NCBI RefSeq assembly: GCF_000959445.1
Contig: NZ_CP009630.1
Coordinates: 1,178,001 to 1,242,000, forward strand
Source: Burkholderia vietnamiensis LMG 10929
GTDB taxonomy: Bacteria > Pseudomonadota > Gammaproteobacteria > Burkholderiales > Burkholderiaceae
DNA length: 64,000 bases
Reading direction: 5' to 3'
Shown here: piece by piece, positions 32,771-42,189 of the stretch
Layout of the letters: the number at the start of each line of letters is the position of its first letter
Numbering within the stretch: the first letter of the stretch is position 1
Made by a program: the position numbers and the translations under genes
The notes under the pieces: model-generated
Database searches by the model: none
What the model was told of the DNA's origin: nothing
Seen by the model: the letters and a program-made list of their open reading frames with translations, nothing else

Positions 32771-34351
32771 ATGACACGCTTTCCCTTTTGCCGCGCGACC
32801 GCGGCCAAACGTTTGCTGTTCGCCGGCGCCGCACTGGCCGCCTTCGCGGGCGCTGCGCAAGCGCAGACCTCCGGCGCACCCGCGCCCACGCCTCACACGC
32901 AGCAGGCGCATGACCCCGAGAGCAACTTCACGATGCGCTGGACCCGTGCGGACATCCGTCAGATCGTCGCACAGTCGCACACGTCCGGCGCCGACCGGAA
33001 CTCGCTGCCGCAGGCGTTGACGATGCCCGCCATCCCGCAGGATTTCCCGCTGATCAATTCGGACGTCTGGGTGTGGGACACCTGGCCGCTGGCGGACCTG
33101 CGCGCGAACCAGCTCAGCTACAAGGGCTGGGAAGTCATCTTCTCGCTGACCGCCGACCCGCACGCCGGCTATACCTTCGACGACCGCCACGTGCATGCGC
33201 GCATCGGCTTCTTCTATCGCCGCGCGGGCGTGCCGGCAGCGCTGCGGCCGGCGAACGGCGGCTGGATCTGGGGCGGGCATCTGTTCCCGGACGGGGCGAG
33301 CGTGAAGGTGTTCGGCACGTCGCCGATGACCAACAACGCCGAATGGTCGGGCTCCGCGCGCCTCACGCATGGCGACAACGTCAGCCTGTACTACACCGCG
33401 ACGTCGTTCAACCGCTCGGCACCGGGCGGCGCCGACATCACGCCGCCGCAGGCGATCATCACGCGCGCCGACGGCCATATCCATGCCGACGACAAGCATG
33501 TGTGGTTCACCGGCTTCGACGACCACAAGGCGCTGCTGCAGCCCGACGGCAACTACTACCAGACCGGCCAGCAGAACACCTACTTCTCGTTCCGCGACCC
33601 GTTCGTGTTCACCGATCCCGCACACCCCGGCAAGACCTACATGGTGTTCGAAGGCAATACCGGCGGCCCCCGCGGCGCACGCACCTGCACGGAAGCCGAT
33701 CTCGGCTACGCGCCGAACGATCCGTACCGTGAGGACCTCAACGCCGTGATGAACGCGGGCGCAGTGTATCAAAAGGCCAACGTCGGTCTTGCGGTGGCCA
33801 CCGACCCGCAACTCACCGAGTGGAAGTTCCTGCCGCCGATCCTGTCGGCGAACTGCGTCGACGACCAGACGGAGCGCCCGCAGATCTATCTGAAGGACGG
33901 CAAGTACTACCTGTTCACGATCAGCCACCGCACCACGATGGCCGCGGGCGTCGACGGCCCCGACGGCGTCTACGGCTTCGTCGGCAACGGCATCCGCAGC
34001 GACTTCCAGCCGCTGAACGGCGGCAGCGGCCTCGTGCTCGGCAACCCGACCGACTTCTCCGCACCGGCCGGCGCCCCGTATGCGCAGGACCCGAATCAGA
34101 ATCCGCGCGAATTCCAGTCGTATTCGCACTACGTGATGCCGGGCGGGCTCGTCGAGTCGTTCATCGACGCGATCGGCCCGCGCCGCGGCGGCACGCTCGC
34201 GCCGACCGTGAAGGTGAACATCAACGGCACGTCGACGGCGGTCGACCGCAGCTACGGCCGCGGCGGCCTCGGCGGATACGGCGAGATTCCGTCGAATCTG
34301 CCGGCGACGGGCGCCGGCCACAACGACGGCGGCCCCGGCACGCGGCCGTAA
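32771..34351 (+). CDS. sacB: Levansucrase (GH68), secreted
   Basis: A 526-residue secreted enzyme that splits sucrose and polymerises fructose into levan. The signal peptide ends near AQAQT (about residue 31). Catalytic residues can be placed: nucleophile Asp103 in VWDTWPL, transition-state Asp276 in SFRDPFVF and acid/base Glu368 in QTERPQIY. GH68 motifs around them (FEGNTGG, YLFTISH) are intact. ATG at 32771 gives a clean signal peptide; the frame opens earlier with TTG. It is followed after 154 bp by sacC. The layout recalls the lsdA-lsdB levan operon of acetic acid bacteria. Confidence 0.96.
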   Translation: MTRFPFCRATAAKRLLFAGAALAAFAGAAQAQTSGAPAPTPHTQQAHDPESNFTMRWTRADIRQIVAQSHTSGADRNSLPQALTMPAIPQDFPLINSDVWVWDTWPLADLRANQLSYKGWEVIFSLTADPHAGYTFDDRHVHARIGFFYRRAGVPAALRPANGGWIWGGHLFPDGASVKVFGTSPMTNNAEWSGSARLTHGDNVSLYYTATSFNRSAPGGADITPPQAIITRADGHIHADDKHVWFTGFDDHKALLQPDGNYYQTGQQNTYFSFRDPFVFTDPAHPGKTYMVFEGNTGGPRGARTCTEADLGYAPNDPYREDLNAVMNAGAVYQKANVGLAVATDPQLTEWKFLPPILSANCVDDQTERPQIYLKDGKYYLFTISHRTTMAAGVDGPDGVYGFVGNGIRSDFQPLNGGSGLVLGNPTDFSAPAGAPYAQDPNQNPREFQSYSHYVMPGGLVESFIDAIGPRRGGTLAPTVKVNINGTSTAVDRSYGRGGLGGYGEIPSNLPATGAGHNDGGPGTRP

Positions 34352-34505
34352 CGGGCTCAGGCGGCACACGCCGCCTGCTGCGGAGGCGCACGTCGCGCGT
34401 GTCGCGCGTGCGCCTCGCCTTCCGTTCCCCATCACGCGCATGCAGCCGGCGCCGGCAGCGTGCGCGCTTCTCTCCCGCCCCGCACGACGACGCCCGGCCT
34501 CTCGC

Positions 34506-36152
34506 ATGACATCGACTTTCCCCTGCTTTTTCCTCCGGCTCGCCGGACTCCTGCTCGCCTGCTCGGCCGGCGTACAGGCGGCGAGCGCCGCCTGCACCGC
34601 AACGCCCGCCGACGGCACGCCGCAATGGCGGCCCGCATTCCATTACACGCCGCAACGCAACTGGATGAACGACCCCAACGGCCTCGTCTACGAGAACGGC
34701 CGCTATCACCTGTTCTATCAGTACAACCCGCTGGGCGCCGACTGGGGCAACATGTCGTGGGGCCATGCGACCAGCACCGACCTCGTCCACTGGCACGAGC
34801 AGCCGGTCGCCATGCGCGCGAACGCGACCGAGGAAATCTTCTCCGGCTCGATCGTCGCGGACCCGCACAACACTTCCGGCCTCGGCACGCCGGGCGACAC
34901 GCCGCTGGTCGCGGTGTACACGAGCGTCTACAAGGAAGGTTCGGGGCACCCGCCGGGCACCCAGGCGCAGTCGATCGCGTACAGCCTCGACCACGGCGCA
35001 AGCTGGCAACCGTACGCGCACAATCCGGTACTGACGCTCGATCCGGAATCGAAGGCGTTCCGCGACCCGAAGGTCTCGTGGTACGCACCGGGGCGCTACT
35101 GGCTGATGACGACGGTGGTCGCGGACGCGCAGGTGGTCAAGCTCTACCGTTCCGACGACCTGATCCATTGGTCGTTCCTGAGCGACTTCACGTTGCCGGG
35201 CGTGCCGCATACCGGCGCACTGTGGGAGATGCCCGATCTCGTGCCGCTACCCGTCGATGACGATCCGCGGCACATCAAGTGGGTGATGATCGTCAACGTC
35301 AATCCGTGGTCGATTGCCGGCGGCTCCGGCGCGATGTACTTCGTCGGCGAGTTCGACGGCCGCACGTTCGTTCCCGACCGTGTCGCCCCGGCCGGCTCCG
35401 ACCCTGCGCAATTCCGCTGGGTCGATCACGGCGCCGACTTCTACGCGGCCGGGACGTTTTCCGGTGCGCCGGGCCGCCGCCCGCTCGCGATCGCGTGGAT
35501 GAGCAACTGGGACTACGCGGCGAAATCGCCGACCGCGCCGTGGCGCGGCGCGATGACGTTGCCGCGCGAACTCGCACTCGAGACGATCGACGGGGAGCCG
35601 ACGCTCGTCGTCACGCCGGCCGCTGCATTCACCGGCTGGGCCGACCGGCGGCCCGCGGTGCACGTGGGCACGCTGGAAGTCGATTCGGCCGCGCGCGCAT
35701 TGCCGCCGGCCACCCGCGGCGTCGCACAGCGCATCCAGGTGACGATCGCACCTGGGCAGGCGGCCCGCGCAGGCGTCGTCGTGCGGGCGTCGGCGGACGG
35801 CTCGATCGGCACGCGCATCGTGTACGACACCGCCGCGCGCACGCTGACGCTCGACCGCTCACGCTCCGGCACACCTGACTTCGCCGCCACCTTCAGCCGC
35901 CAGCACATCGTCGCCTTGCCGCTCGAGAACGGCTTGCTGCGACTCGACATCATCGTCGATCGCGGGTCCGTCGAAGTGTTTGCCAACGGCGGCCGCACGG
36001 TGCTGACGGACGTGGTCTTCCCGCCCGCCGACGCGGACCGGGTTTCGGTATTCGTCGAACGGGGCACTGCGACGTTCTCGGGACTGACGGTGACGCCGCT
36101 CGGCGCGCACGACCGGGCCGGCGAAGGCGACTGCGTGGCTTCTGCGCGCTAG
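34506..36152 (+). CDS. sacC: Levanase / exo-fructanase (GH32), secreted
   Basis: A 548-residue GH32 enzyme releasing fructose from levan, inulin or sucrose. After a signal peptide (about 1-28) the five-blade propeller carries the nucleophile Asp56 in WMNDPNG, the RDP motif with Asp187 (AFRDPKVSW) and the acid/base Glu241 in LWEMPDLV (often WECP in the family). The C-terminal beta-sandwich (about 390-530) includes VFANGGRTVLTD. ATG 34506 gives the best signal peptide; an in-frame ATG 22 codons upstream is possible. With sacB it lets the cell store and later reuse levan. Confidence 0.95.
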   Translation: MTSTFPCFFLRLAGLLLACSAGVQAASAACTATPADGTPQWRPAFHYTPQRNWMNDPNGLVYENGRYHLFYQYNPLGADWGNMSWGHATSTDLVHWHEQPVAMRANATEEIFSGSIVADPHNTSGLGTPGDTPLVAVYTSVYKEGSGHPPGTQAQSIAYSLDHGASWQPYAHNPVLTLDPESKAFRDPKVSWYAPGRYWLMTTVVADAQVVKLYRSDDLIHWSFLSDFTLPGVPHTGALWEMPDLVPLPVDDDPRHIKWVMIVNVNPWSIAGGSGAMYFVGEFDGRTFVPDRVAPAGSDPAQFRWVDHGADFYAAGTFSGAPGRRPLAIAWMSNWDYAAKSPTAPWRGAMTLPRELALETIDGEPTLVVTPAAAFTGWADRRPAVHVGTLEVDSAARALPPATRGVAQRIQVTIAPGQAARAGVVVRASADGSIGTRIVYDTAARTLTLDRSRSGTPDFAATFSRQHIVALPLENGLLRLDIIVDRGSVEVFANGGRTVLTDVVFPPADADRVSVFVERGTATFSGLTVTPLGAHDRAGEGDCVASAR

Positions 36153-36208
36153 CGACACGAACGCCCGGCCGGCACAGCGGCACGCATGCCGCTGCGCCGG
36201 CCACGCGC

Positions 36209-36958
36209 TCAGAGCAAGCCCATCCCGCCCGACGCGATGATCTCCGCGCCCACGATGAACGCCGATTCGGGCGCGCTCAGATGCAGCACGGTCGAAGCGA
36301 TTTCGTCAGGCGTGCCGAACCGGCCGAGGGGCACGAGCCCCTTGATCTTGTCGGCGGTCTCGTCGAGCGTCGCCGCGTCGAGCCCGAGCTTGCCGTACAG
36401 CGGTGTCTGGACCGGCCCCGGACTCACCACGTTCACGCGCACGCCGTTCGGCAGCAACTCCGTCGACAGCGTCTTCGCCAACGAATTGACCGCAGCCTTG
36501 CTCGCCGCATACACCGACGAGCCCGGCATGCCGATATGCGCGTTGATCGAGCCGTTGATCACGATCGACGCGCCGCGATTCAACAGCGGGACGAGCGCCT
36601 GGATCTGGAAGTACGCGCCCTTCACGTTGGTGCCGAACACGAGGTCCCACAGCGCCTCGTCGGTGTCCGCGAACGGCGCGAGTTTGGCGACGCCCGCGTT
36701 GACGAACACCGCATCGAGCCGCACGCCGGCCGCGCCGAGCGCGTCGGCCAGCGCGCGCGCCGACGCGACGCTGCCGACTTCGTTGCGGATCGCGAGCGCG
36801 CCGTGCCCGAGCGTCGCGCGGGCCGCTTCGAGCGTGTGCTCGTCGCGGCCGGTGATGACGACGCGCGCGCCTTCGGCCGCGAATGCCCGTGCGGCCGCCA
36901 GGCCGATGCCGCTGTTGCCGCCCGTGACGAGTACCGTCTTTCCTTCGAAACGTTGCAT
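36209..36958 (-). CDS. SDR-family oxidoreductase
   Basis: A 249-residue classical SDR. TGGNSGIG is at 12-19, a NAG motif follows in VFVNAGVAK, the catalytic serine is in INGSINAHIG and YAASK gives Tyr and Lys. TGRDEHTLE after beta-2 suggests NADP(H). AGGAGAACATC before ATG 36958 is strong. The LysR gene lies 143 bp upstream in the same direction, so it may be cotranscribed with or controlled by it. Substrate unknown. Confidence 0.9.
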   Translation of the reverse strand: MQRFEGKTVLVTGGNSGIGLAAARAFAAEGARVVITGRDEHTLEAARATLGHGALAIRNEVGSVASARALADALGAAGVRLDAVFVNAGVAKLAPFADTDEALWDLVFGTNVKGAYFQIQALVPLLNRGASIVINGSINAHIGMPGSSVYAASKAAVNSLAKTLSTELLPNGVRVNVVSPGPVQTPLYGKLGLDAATLDETADKIKGLVPLGRFGTPDEIASTVLHLSAPESAFIVGAEIIASGGMGLL

Positions 36959-37101
36959 GATGTTCTCCTGTGAACCGGTGAGTTGACCGTGAACACAGGA
37001 TGCGCGCGTCGCCCGGCCGTGCCGTACGAGCGGCACGACGAACACGTTCGAAAACGTCGAACGAGTCGATGGGGCCGCAATTTCCGGCGCGCGTCGCGCC
37101 C

Positions 37102-38019
37102 TCACCCGGTCACGTCGATTCCGTCGAGCAACCGCTGCGCGAGCCGCGGCTCGCGCAGCCGTTCCAGCCACCATTGCAGCGCGCGGCCGTCGCGGTCGCC
37201 GCGCCACGCGACGTACAGCACGTTCGGTTCGCGCGGATCGGCGGTCTCCTTCTCGAGCAGCTCGCCGCGCGCCAGCAGCGTCGCGGCGCGTCGGCGCGGC
37301 AGCCAGCCGACGCCGAGCGCGTCGCGCTGCGCGAGGATCTTCGCGCGCATCGACGGCACCGCGAGCAGCGACTGGCCGCCGAGCAGCCCGTACGCGCGGC
37401 CGACGGCCCGGCGCGACGAATCGGCGACCACGACCGCGCGATGGGCGCCGATCGCATCGCGGCTGAGCGGCCCGGCCACCGATGCGAGCGGATGGCGCGG
37501 CGCGACCGCGAACACCCATTCCATCGCCCCGAGTTCGAACCATTTGAAGCCGGGGATGGCGGGCGGCTCGTTGGTCGCACCGATGACCAGATCGGCGCGG
37601 CCGTCGCGCAGCGCCTCCCACGTGCCGCCGAGCACCTCGTGCGTGAAGCGCAGCGACACGCCCGACTCGAGCGCATCGAACGCGCGTACGACCGGCAGCA
37701 GCGTATCGAATTCGAGCACCTCGTCGCTGACGATCCACAGCCGGTCCTCCCAGCCGCTCGCGACCTGCCGCACGCGCTGCGTGAGCCGCGCGACGTCGAG
37801 CGCGAGGCGCGCCGCCTCGTCGGTCAGCAGTTGACCGGCCGGCGTGAGCTGCAGCCGGTAGCCGCGCCGGTCGAACAACAGCGCGTCGAAGCGGGTTTCG
37901 AGCTGCCGCGCCGCGTGCGAGATCGTCGACGGCGCCTTGCCGAGCCGCGCGGCGGCGCGCGACAGGCTGCCGGTCGCCCGGATCGCGTCGAGCAACGCGA
38001 GTTCGTCTTCGGACAGCAT
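37102..38019 (-). CDS. LysR-family transcriptional regulator
   Basis: A 305-residue LTTR. The N-terminal helix-turn-helix is LALLDAIRATGSLSRAAARLGKAPSTISHAARQLE (about 8-42), with the effector domain from about 88. Its middle contains FELGAMEWVFAVAPRHPLA, typical of the YhaJ/DsdC-like group near SDR or quinone-stress genes. It is upstream of, and same-strand with, the SDR gene and divergent from the MocR regulator. Autoregulation and control of the SDR are likely but not shown. Confidence 0.9.
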   Translation of the reverse strand: MLSEDELALLDAIRATGSLSRAAARLGKAPSTISHAARQLETRFDALLFDRRGYRLQLTPAGQLLTDEAARLALDVARLTQRVRQVASGWEDRLWIVSDEVLEFDTLLPVVRAFDALESGVSLRFTHEVLGGTWEALRDGRADLVIGATNEPPAIPGFKWFELGAMEWVFAVAPRHPLASVAGPLSRDAIGAHRAVVVADSSRRAVGRAYGLLGGQSLLAVPSMRAKILAQRDALGVGWLPRRRAATLLARGELLEKETADPREPNVLYVAWRGDRDGRALQWWLERLREPRLAQRLLDGIDVTG

Positions 38020-38266
38020 GAGGGCACTCCGGTCGCGGTAATGGAGTCGATCCTAAGGCAGCGGCGAGCGGCGGTCCAATCGGATCCACGCAGGAATCCA
38101 CCGGCGGGATCCGCCGCAGTGCGACCGCCGCCTCCCCGCTCCGCAATGGCTCGTCCACGGCTCATCCGTCCGCCGGCCCGCCCGCGATCCGCTCACGCCG
38201 CTCTGCCGCCGCTGTTCCGGTATGCTGACCGACACCCCATTCCGCTACGTCGAGGTAACCACTGCG

Positions 38267-39748
38267 ATGGACATCGCGATCCGCATCGAAGGCCGGCACG
38301 ACCTGACCGGGCAAATCTTCCGGCAATTGCGCACCGCGATCGTCGACGGGCGGCTTGAAGGCGGCGCGCGGCTGCCGTCCACCCGCGATCTCGCGAAGCA
38401 GCTCGGCGTATCGCGCAAGACGACGCTCGACGCGTTCGAGCGCCTCGTCGCCGAGGGTTATCTGAGCACGCGCGCGGGCGACGGCACGTTCGTCGCCGAC
38501 GGGCTCGCGCGCGTTCCGCATGCGGCCGCGGCCGCCGCGTCGCTGGTCGACGGCACGCCGCCGCCCGCCGCCGTCAGCGCACTGGCGCTGTGGGACGAAC
38601 TGCCCGACACGCTCGCCATGCCGGCGCCGCAGGACTCGCCCGCGTTCGACTTCCGCGGCGGCGTGACCGACAAGGCGCTGTTCCCGTTCGACGCGTGGCG
38701 GCGCTGCCTGCATCACGCGTTGCGCCAGCAGGCGCGCGGCCCCGGCCAGTACCACGACCCGGCCGGCGACGCGCAGCTGCGCGGCGCGATCGCCCGCTAC
38801 GTCGGGTTCAGCCGCGCGGTCGCGTGCGGCTGGGACGACGTGCTGGTCACCCAGGGCGCACAACAGGCGCTCGACCTCGTCGCGCGCGTGATGCTGCGGC
38901 CCGGCGACGTGGTCGCCGTCGAGAATCCCGGCTATCCGCCCGCGCGCGCGGCGTTCGCGTCACTCGGCGCCACGGTGGCGGGCGTGCCGGTCGACGCACA
39001 CGGCCTCGTGATCGAGCAACTGCCCAACGACGCACGGCTCGTCTACGTGACGCCGTCGCACCAGTTCCCGCTCGGGATGCCGATGACGCTCGAGCGGCGC
39101 ATCGCGCTGCTCGAATGGGCGCAGCGCCGCCGCGCGGTGATCGTCGAAGACGACTACGACGGCGAATTCCGCTTCGAGGGCCGGCCGGTGGAATCGTTGA
39201 AGAGCCTCGACCGTACGGGCCTCGTCGTGTACGTCGGCACGTTCTCCAAAACGATCTTTCCCGAACTGCGGATCGGCTATGCGATCGCGCCGCGCGCACT
39301 GCGCGGCGCGCTTGCGAAGGCGCGGCAGATCGTCGGCTGGCACAGCTGCACGCTGACGCAGGCGGCGCTCGCCCGCTTCATGCTCGAAGGCGATTTCGCG
39401 CGGCATCTGCGGCGCGTGCAGAAGCACTACGACGCGCGCCGCAAGATGCTGCTCGCGCATCTGCACGGCGAGCTGGCGCACTGGTTCGACGCGATCGTGC
39501 CGACCGCCGGCATCCACGTGGCCGCGCCGCTGAAACCGGGGCTCGACGAAGCGGCGCTGATCCGGGCGGCCCGCGCAGAAGGCATCGGGCTGTACGGAAT
39601 CTCGGGCTTCCACGTCGGCGCGGGCGCACGCGCCGGGCTGCTGTTCGGATACGGCGGAATCGACGTGCTGCGCATCGACACCGCGCTCGCCCGGCTCGCC
39701 GTGCTGCTGAAATCCGGGGGTGCCGGTGCGATGCCGGTGGTCACCTGA
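38267..39748 (+). CDS. MocR/PdxR-type regulator (GntR HTH plus aminotransferase domain)
   Basis: A 493-residue fusion. A GntR winged helix (about 8-75; LPSTRDLAKQLGVSRKTTLDAF) is followed by a fold-type I aminotransferase domain (about 120-480) with the PLP lysine at Lys328 (VGTFSKTIFPELRIGY) and the ring-binding YVTPSHQFPLG and EDDYDGEF. Such regulators sense PLP or amino-PLP adducts. ATG 38267 follows GAGGTAACC; an ATG 15 codons upstream is less likely. The next two genes (AhpD-like and cupin) run in the same direction and are its probable targets. Confidence 0.92.
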   Translation: MDIAIRIEGRHDLTGQIFRQLRTAIVDGRLEGGARLPSTRDLAKQLGVSRKTTLDAFERLVAEGYLSTRAGDGTFVADGLARVPHAAAAAASLVDGTPPPAAVSALALWDELPDTLAMPAPQDSPAFDFRGGVTDKALFPFDAWRRCLHHALRQQARGPGQYHDPAGDAQLRGAIARYVGFSRAVACGWDDVLVTQGAQQALDLVARVMLRPGDVVAVENPGYPPARAAFASLGATVAGVPVDAHGLVIEQLPNDARLVYVTPSHQFPLGMPMTLERRIALLEWAQRRRAVIVEDDYDGEFRFEGRPVESLKSLDRTGLVVYVGTFSKTIFPELRIGYAIAPRALRGALAKARQIVGWHSCTLTQAALARFMLEGDFARHLRRVQKHYDARRKMLLAHLHGELAHWFDAIVPTAGIHVAAPLKPGLDEAALIRAARAEGIGLYGISGFHVGAGARAGLLFGYGGIDVLRIDTALARLAVLLKSGGAGAMPVVT

Positions 39749-39842
39749 CTTTTCCCGGAATTGGTCATTCAAGCGGGCCAGTGGCACGCTTAAAGTGGGT
39801 CCTGTCGCGCCGCCGTGCGCACCAACCGAACGAGGACCCGTG

Positions 39843-40280
39843 ATGCAACCCCGCCTGAACTTCTATACCGCCAGCCCGAACGCGATCAAGGTGATGCGCA
39901 ACGCCGAGGAATTCCTCGGGAAGTGCTCGATCGAAAAGCCGCTCGCCGAGCTCGTCCGCCTGCGCGCGTCGCAGATCAACGGCTGCGCGTTCTGCGTCGA
40001 CATGCACACGAGCGATGCCCGCAAGGGCGGCGAAACCGATCGCCGCCTCGCGACCGTCGTCACGTGGCGCGAGACGCCGTTCTTCACCGAGCGCGAACGC
40101 GCAGCGCTCGAATGGACCGAAGCGTTGACACTCGTCGCCGGCAGCCACGTGCCCGATTCGGTGTGGGAAGCCGTCCGGCCGCACTTCACCGATGAAGAAC
40201 TGTTCGACCTGTCGATGCTGATCGCCACGATCAATTCGTGGAACCGCTTCGCGATCGCGTTCCGCAAGATGCCCGAGTGA
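39843..40280 (+). CDS. Carboxymuconolactone decarboxylase / AhpD-like protein
   Basis: A 145-residue helical protein with the peroxidase-type motif GCAFCVDMH (Cys48, Cys51, His55) inside the CMD fold (RLRASQINGC...SWNRFAI). The Cys pair makes an AhpD-like alkylhydroperoxidase or disulfide reductase activity more likely than true decarboxylation. It starts 94 bp after the MocR gene and ends 10 bp before a secreted cupin; CMD-cupin-MocR neighbours occur in many proteobacteria. Confidence 0.9.
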   Translation: MQPRLNFYTASPNAIKVMRNAEEFLGKCSIEKPLAELVRLRASQINGCAFCVDMHTSDARKGGETDRRLATVVTWRETPFFTERERAALEWTEALTLVAGSHVPDSVWEAVRPHFTDEELFDLSMLIATINSWNRFAIAFRKMPE

Positions 40281-40290
40281 GGAGCCGACC

Positions 40291-40716
40291 ATGACGCAAA
40301 CGAGCATGACGTTGCGCCGCGCGCTCGTCGGCGCCGCGCTCGCGCTGGGCGTCGCGCTGCCGGCCGCCGCGCAGGCGCACGACGGCGGCGACAACGTGCA
40401 CGCCATCCTGCAGCAGCCGGTGCCCGAAGCGCCGGGCCGACTCGCGGTGGTCGCGACCGTCGACTACGCGCCCGGTCAGGCATCCGCCGCCCACAAGCAT
40501 CTCGGCTCGGTGTTCGCGGTCGTGTCGAAAGGCGAAGTGCTGTCGCAGGTGAACGACGGCCCGCTGCGCCGTTATCGCGCCGGCGAAGGCTGGTACGAGC
40601 CGCCCGGCTCGCGCCACATGGTGTCGCGCAATGCGAGCGCGACCGAACCGGCGCAGCTCGTCGTGTTCGGGTTGACCGGCGAGCATCAGCCGCTGAAGTC
40701 GCCGATCGACCCGTGA
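40291..40716 (+). CDS. Secreted cupin-domain protein
   Basis: A 141-residue protein with a signal peptide ending at AQA-HD (about residue 29), then one cupin barrel (VDYAPGQASAAHKHLGSVFAVVSKGEV; EPPGSRHMVSRN). Metal ligands His67/His69-type and the later histidine are visible. It is periplasmic and lies 10 bp downstream of the AhpD-like gene in one operon, with GAGGAG just before the ATG. Function unknown; such pairs are sometimes assigned to peroxide or organic-radical handling. Confidence 0.85.
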   Translation: MTQTSMTLRRALVGAALALGVALPAAAQAHDGGDNVHAILQQPVPEAPGRLAVVATVDYAPGQASAAHKHLGSVFAVVSKGEVLSQVNDGPLRRYRAGEGWYEPPGSRHMVSRNASATEPAQLVVFGLTGEHQPLKSPIDP

Positions 40717-40754
40717 TCGGGCGCGCCACGCAAAGGCGCGCGCCGTAAACGAGA

Positions 40755-40776
40755 AAACCGGCCCGAAGGCCGGTTT
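40755..40776. terminator. Bidirectional terminator between the cupin and porin genes
   Basis: A 9-bp perfect stem AAACCGGCC/GGCCGGTTT with loop CGAA. The A and T ends give a short U-run in both directions (TTTTC on the minus strand, TTTC on the plus), serving the two convergent genes. Confidence 0.8.
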
Positions 40777-40817
40777 CGTACCGCATGCCGTGAGCGGCGC
40801 TCGCGCGCCGCGCGACA

Positions 40818-42014
40818 TCAGAAGCGGTGGATCATGCCAACGCCGGCAGCGATCTGGTTCTGCTTCGAACCTGCGCCCACGCCGTCGCCGATCGACGTCG
40901 TTGCTGCCTGGATGACGCCAGTCTTGTTCAGCGTGTTGCCGCTTGCGTGCTGGTAAGCCTCGACTGCGTACAGGCCCGTGCGCTTCGACAGGCTGTAGTA
41001 CTGCGACAGCGTGACCTGGTGGTACTTGGCCGAGCTCGAGATGCCGTTCGACTGCGTTGCCGCCGTGTACGAGTAGCCTGCCGCGAAGTCCCACTGCGGC
41101 GCTGCCTTCCAATGCAGCACGGCGCCTGCCGTGTTGAAGATCGCCGTGTTGCGGAACGCCGAACCGACGCCCGGAACGTACTGGACGTTCGTGTACGACA
41201 CGGACACGTCCCATGCCGGCGTGAACTGGTAGCCGGCGGTCACACCGAGGCGCTGCTGCGTTTGCGCCGTCTGGTAGCCGCTGTTGATCGACGACACGGC
41301 CGGCTGGCCGCCGCTCGTGACCGTCGAGTTGTCGCCCCACACGCCGCCGCCGAGCGTCGAGTTGTTGACCTTCTGGAAACCGACCGCGATGCCTGCCGGG
41401 CCGTTCAGGTACTGGATCGCCGCGCTCCAGGTCGAGCCGCGGTTGAAGCTGCCTGCGACGCCGCCGAGCGAGTACGAACCGCCGACCGTGAAGCCGTAGA
41501 ACTTCGGCGACATGTAGACGAGCGAGTTGTTCGCGCGGTAGCTGGTGTCGAGCGAGTCGATATCGCCCGGGTGTGCGCCGTAGTAACCGGTCAGCCAGGT
41601 CGTCGGGCTATACGGCGACAGCAGCGTGTAGTACGCGGTGTACTGACGGCCGGCCGTCAGCGTACCGTACGTCTGGTTGGTCAGGCCAACCCACGCCTGA
41701 CGCGTGAAGATGCCGTTCGCCCATTGCGACGAGCCGTTGTTCGCGTTGAACCCGGCTTCCAACTGGAAAATCGCCTTCGTGCCGCCGCCGAGGTCTTCGC
41801 TGCCCTTCAGGCCGAAGCGGCTGCCCGCCCAGATGCCGGTGGCCATCTGCACCTTCGAGTGGCCGCCCGAGGTCGCGCCGGTTCCCGACGAGTTGTTCTG
41901 CCAAGCGATGGCGTTGTCGACGATACCGTACAGGGTCACGCTGCTCTGAGCGTGGGCTGCGGTTGCGGCTGCGAGACCCGCTGCCGTCATGGCGAAAGCG
42001 ACGCGCTTTTTCAT
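40818..42014 (-). CDS. Gram-negative porin (OmpC family, Burkholderia type)
   Basis: A 398-residue outer-membrane trimeric porin. It has a signal peptide (cleavage at AHA-QSSVTLYG), the family N-terminal strand SSVTLYGIVDNAI, the RFGLKGSEDLGGG segment and the terminal MIHRF ending in phenylalanine. Alternating hydrophobic strands run through the whole protein. GGAGAATCA precedes ATG 42014. Codon choice is more restricted than in the neighbours, suggesting high expression. A long AT-rich upstream region probably holds its controls. Confidence 0.95.
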   Translation of the reverse strand: MKKRVAFAMTAAGLAAATAAHAQSSVTLYGIVDNAIAWQNNSSGTGATSGGHSKVQMATGIWAGSRFGLKGSEDLGGGTKAIFQLEAGFNANNGSSQWANGIFTRQAWVGLTNQTYGTLTAGRQYTAYYTLLSPYSPTTWLTGYYGAHPGDIDSLDTSYRANNSLVYMSPKFYGFTVGGSYSLGGVAGSFNRGSTWSAAIQYLNGPAGIAVGFQKVNNSTLGGGVWGDNSTVTSGGQPAVSSINSGYQTAQTQQRLGVTAGYQFTPAWDVSVSYTNVQYVPGVGSAFRNTAIFNTAGAVLHWKAAPQWDFAAGYSYTAATQSNGISSSAKYHQVTLSQYYSLSKRTGLYAVEAYQHASGNTLNKTGVIQAATTSIGDGVGAGSKQNQIAAGVGMIHRF

Positions 42015-42103
42015 TGATTCTCCGTCCTCAAAGAATGATTTCTTTTCTGGTGTGGTTTTATGACTGACACATGTGCGAGTACATGCCGGTGCGATTCTGA
42101 CGG

Positions 42104-42189
42104 ATTACCAATCGTTTCCCAACACGTGCGGTCGGTCATCGTATGATCGACGCAACGCGGTGGTTCACCAAGCGGTTACCTAACACCTG
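42104..42189. repeat. Imperfect direct repeat upstream of the porin gene
   Basis: ATTACCAATCGTTTCCCAACACG (from 42104) and TTCACCAAGCGGTTACCTAACACC (from 42164) share the pattern ACCAA-CG-TT-CC-AACAC with a start-to-start distance of 60 bp. They may be twin sites for a regulator of the porin; their role is inferred. Confidence 0.45.
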
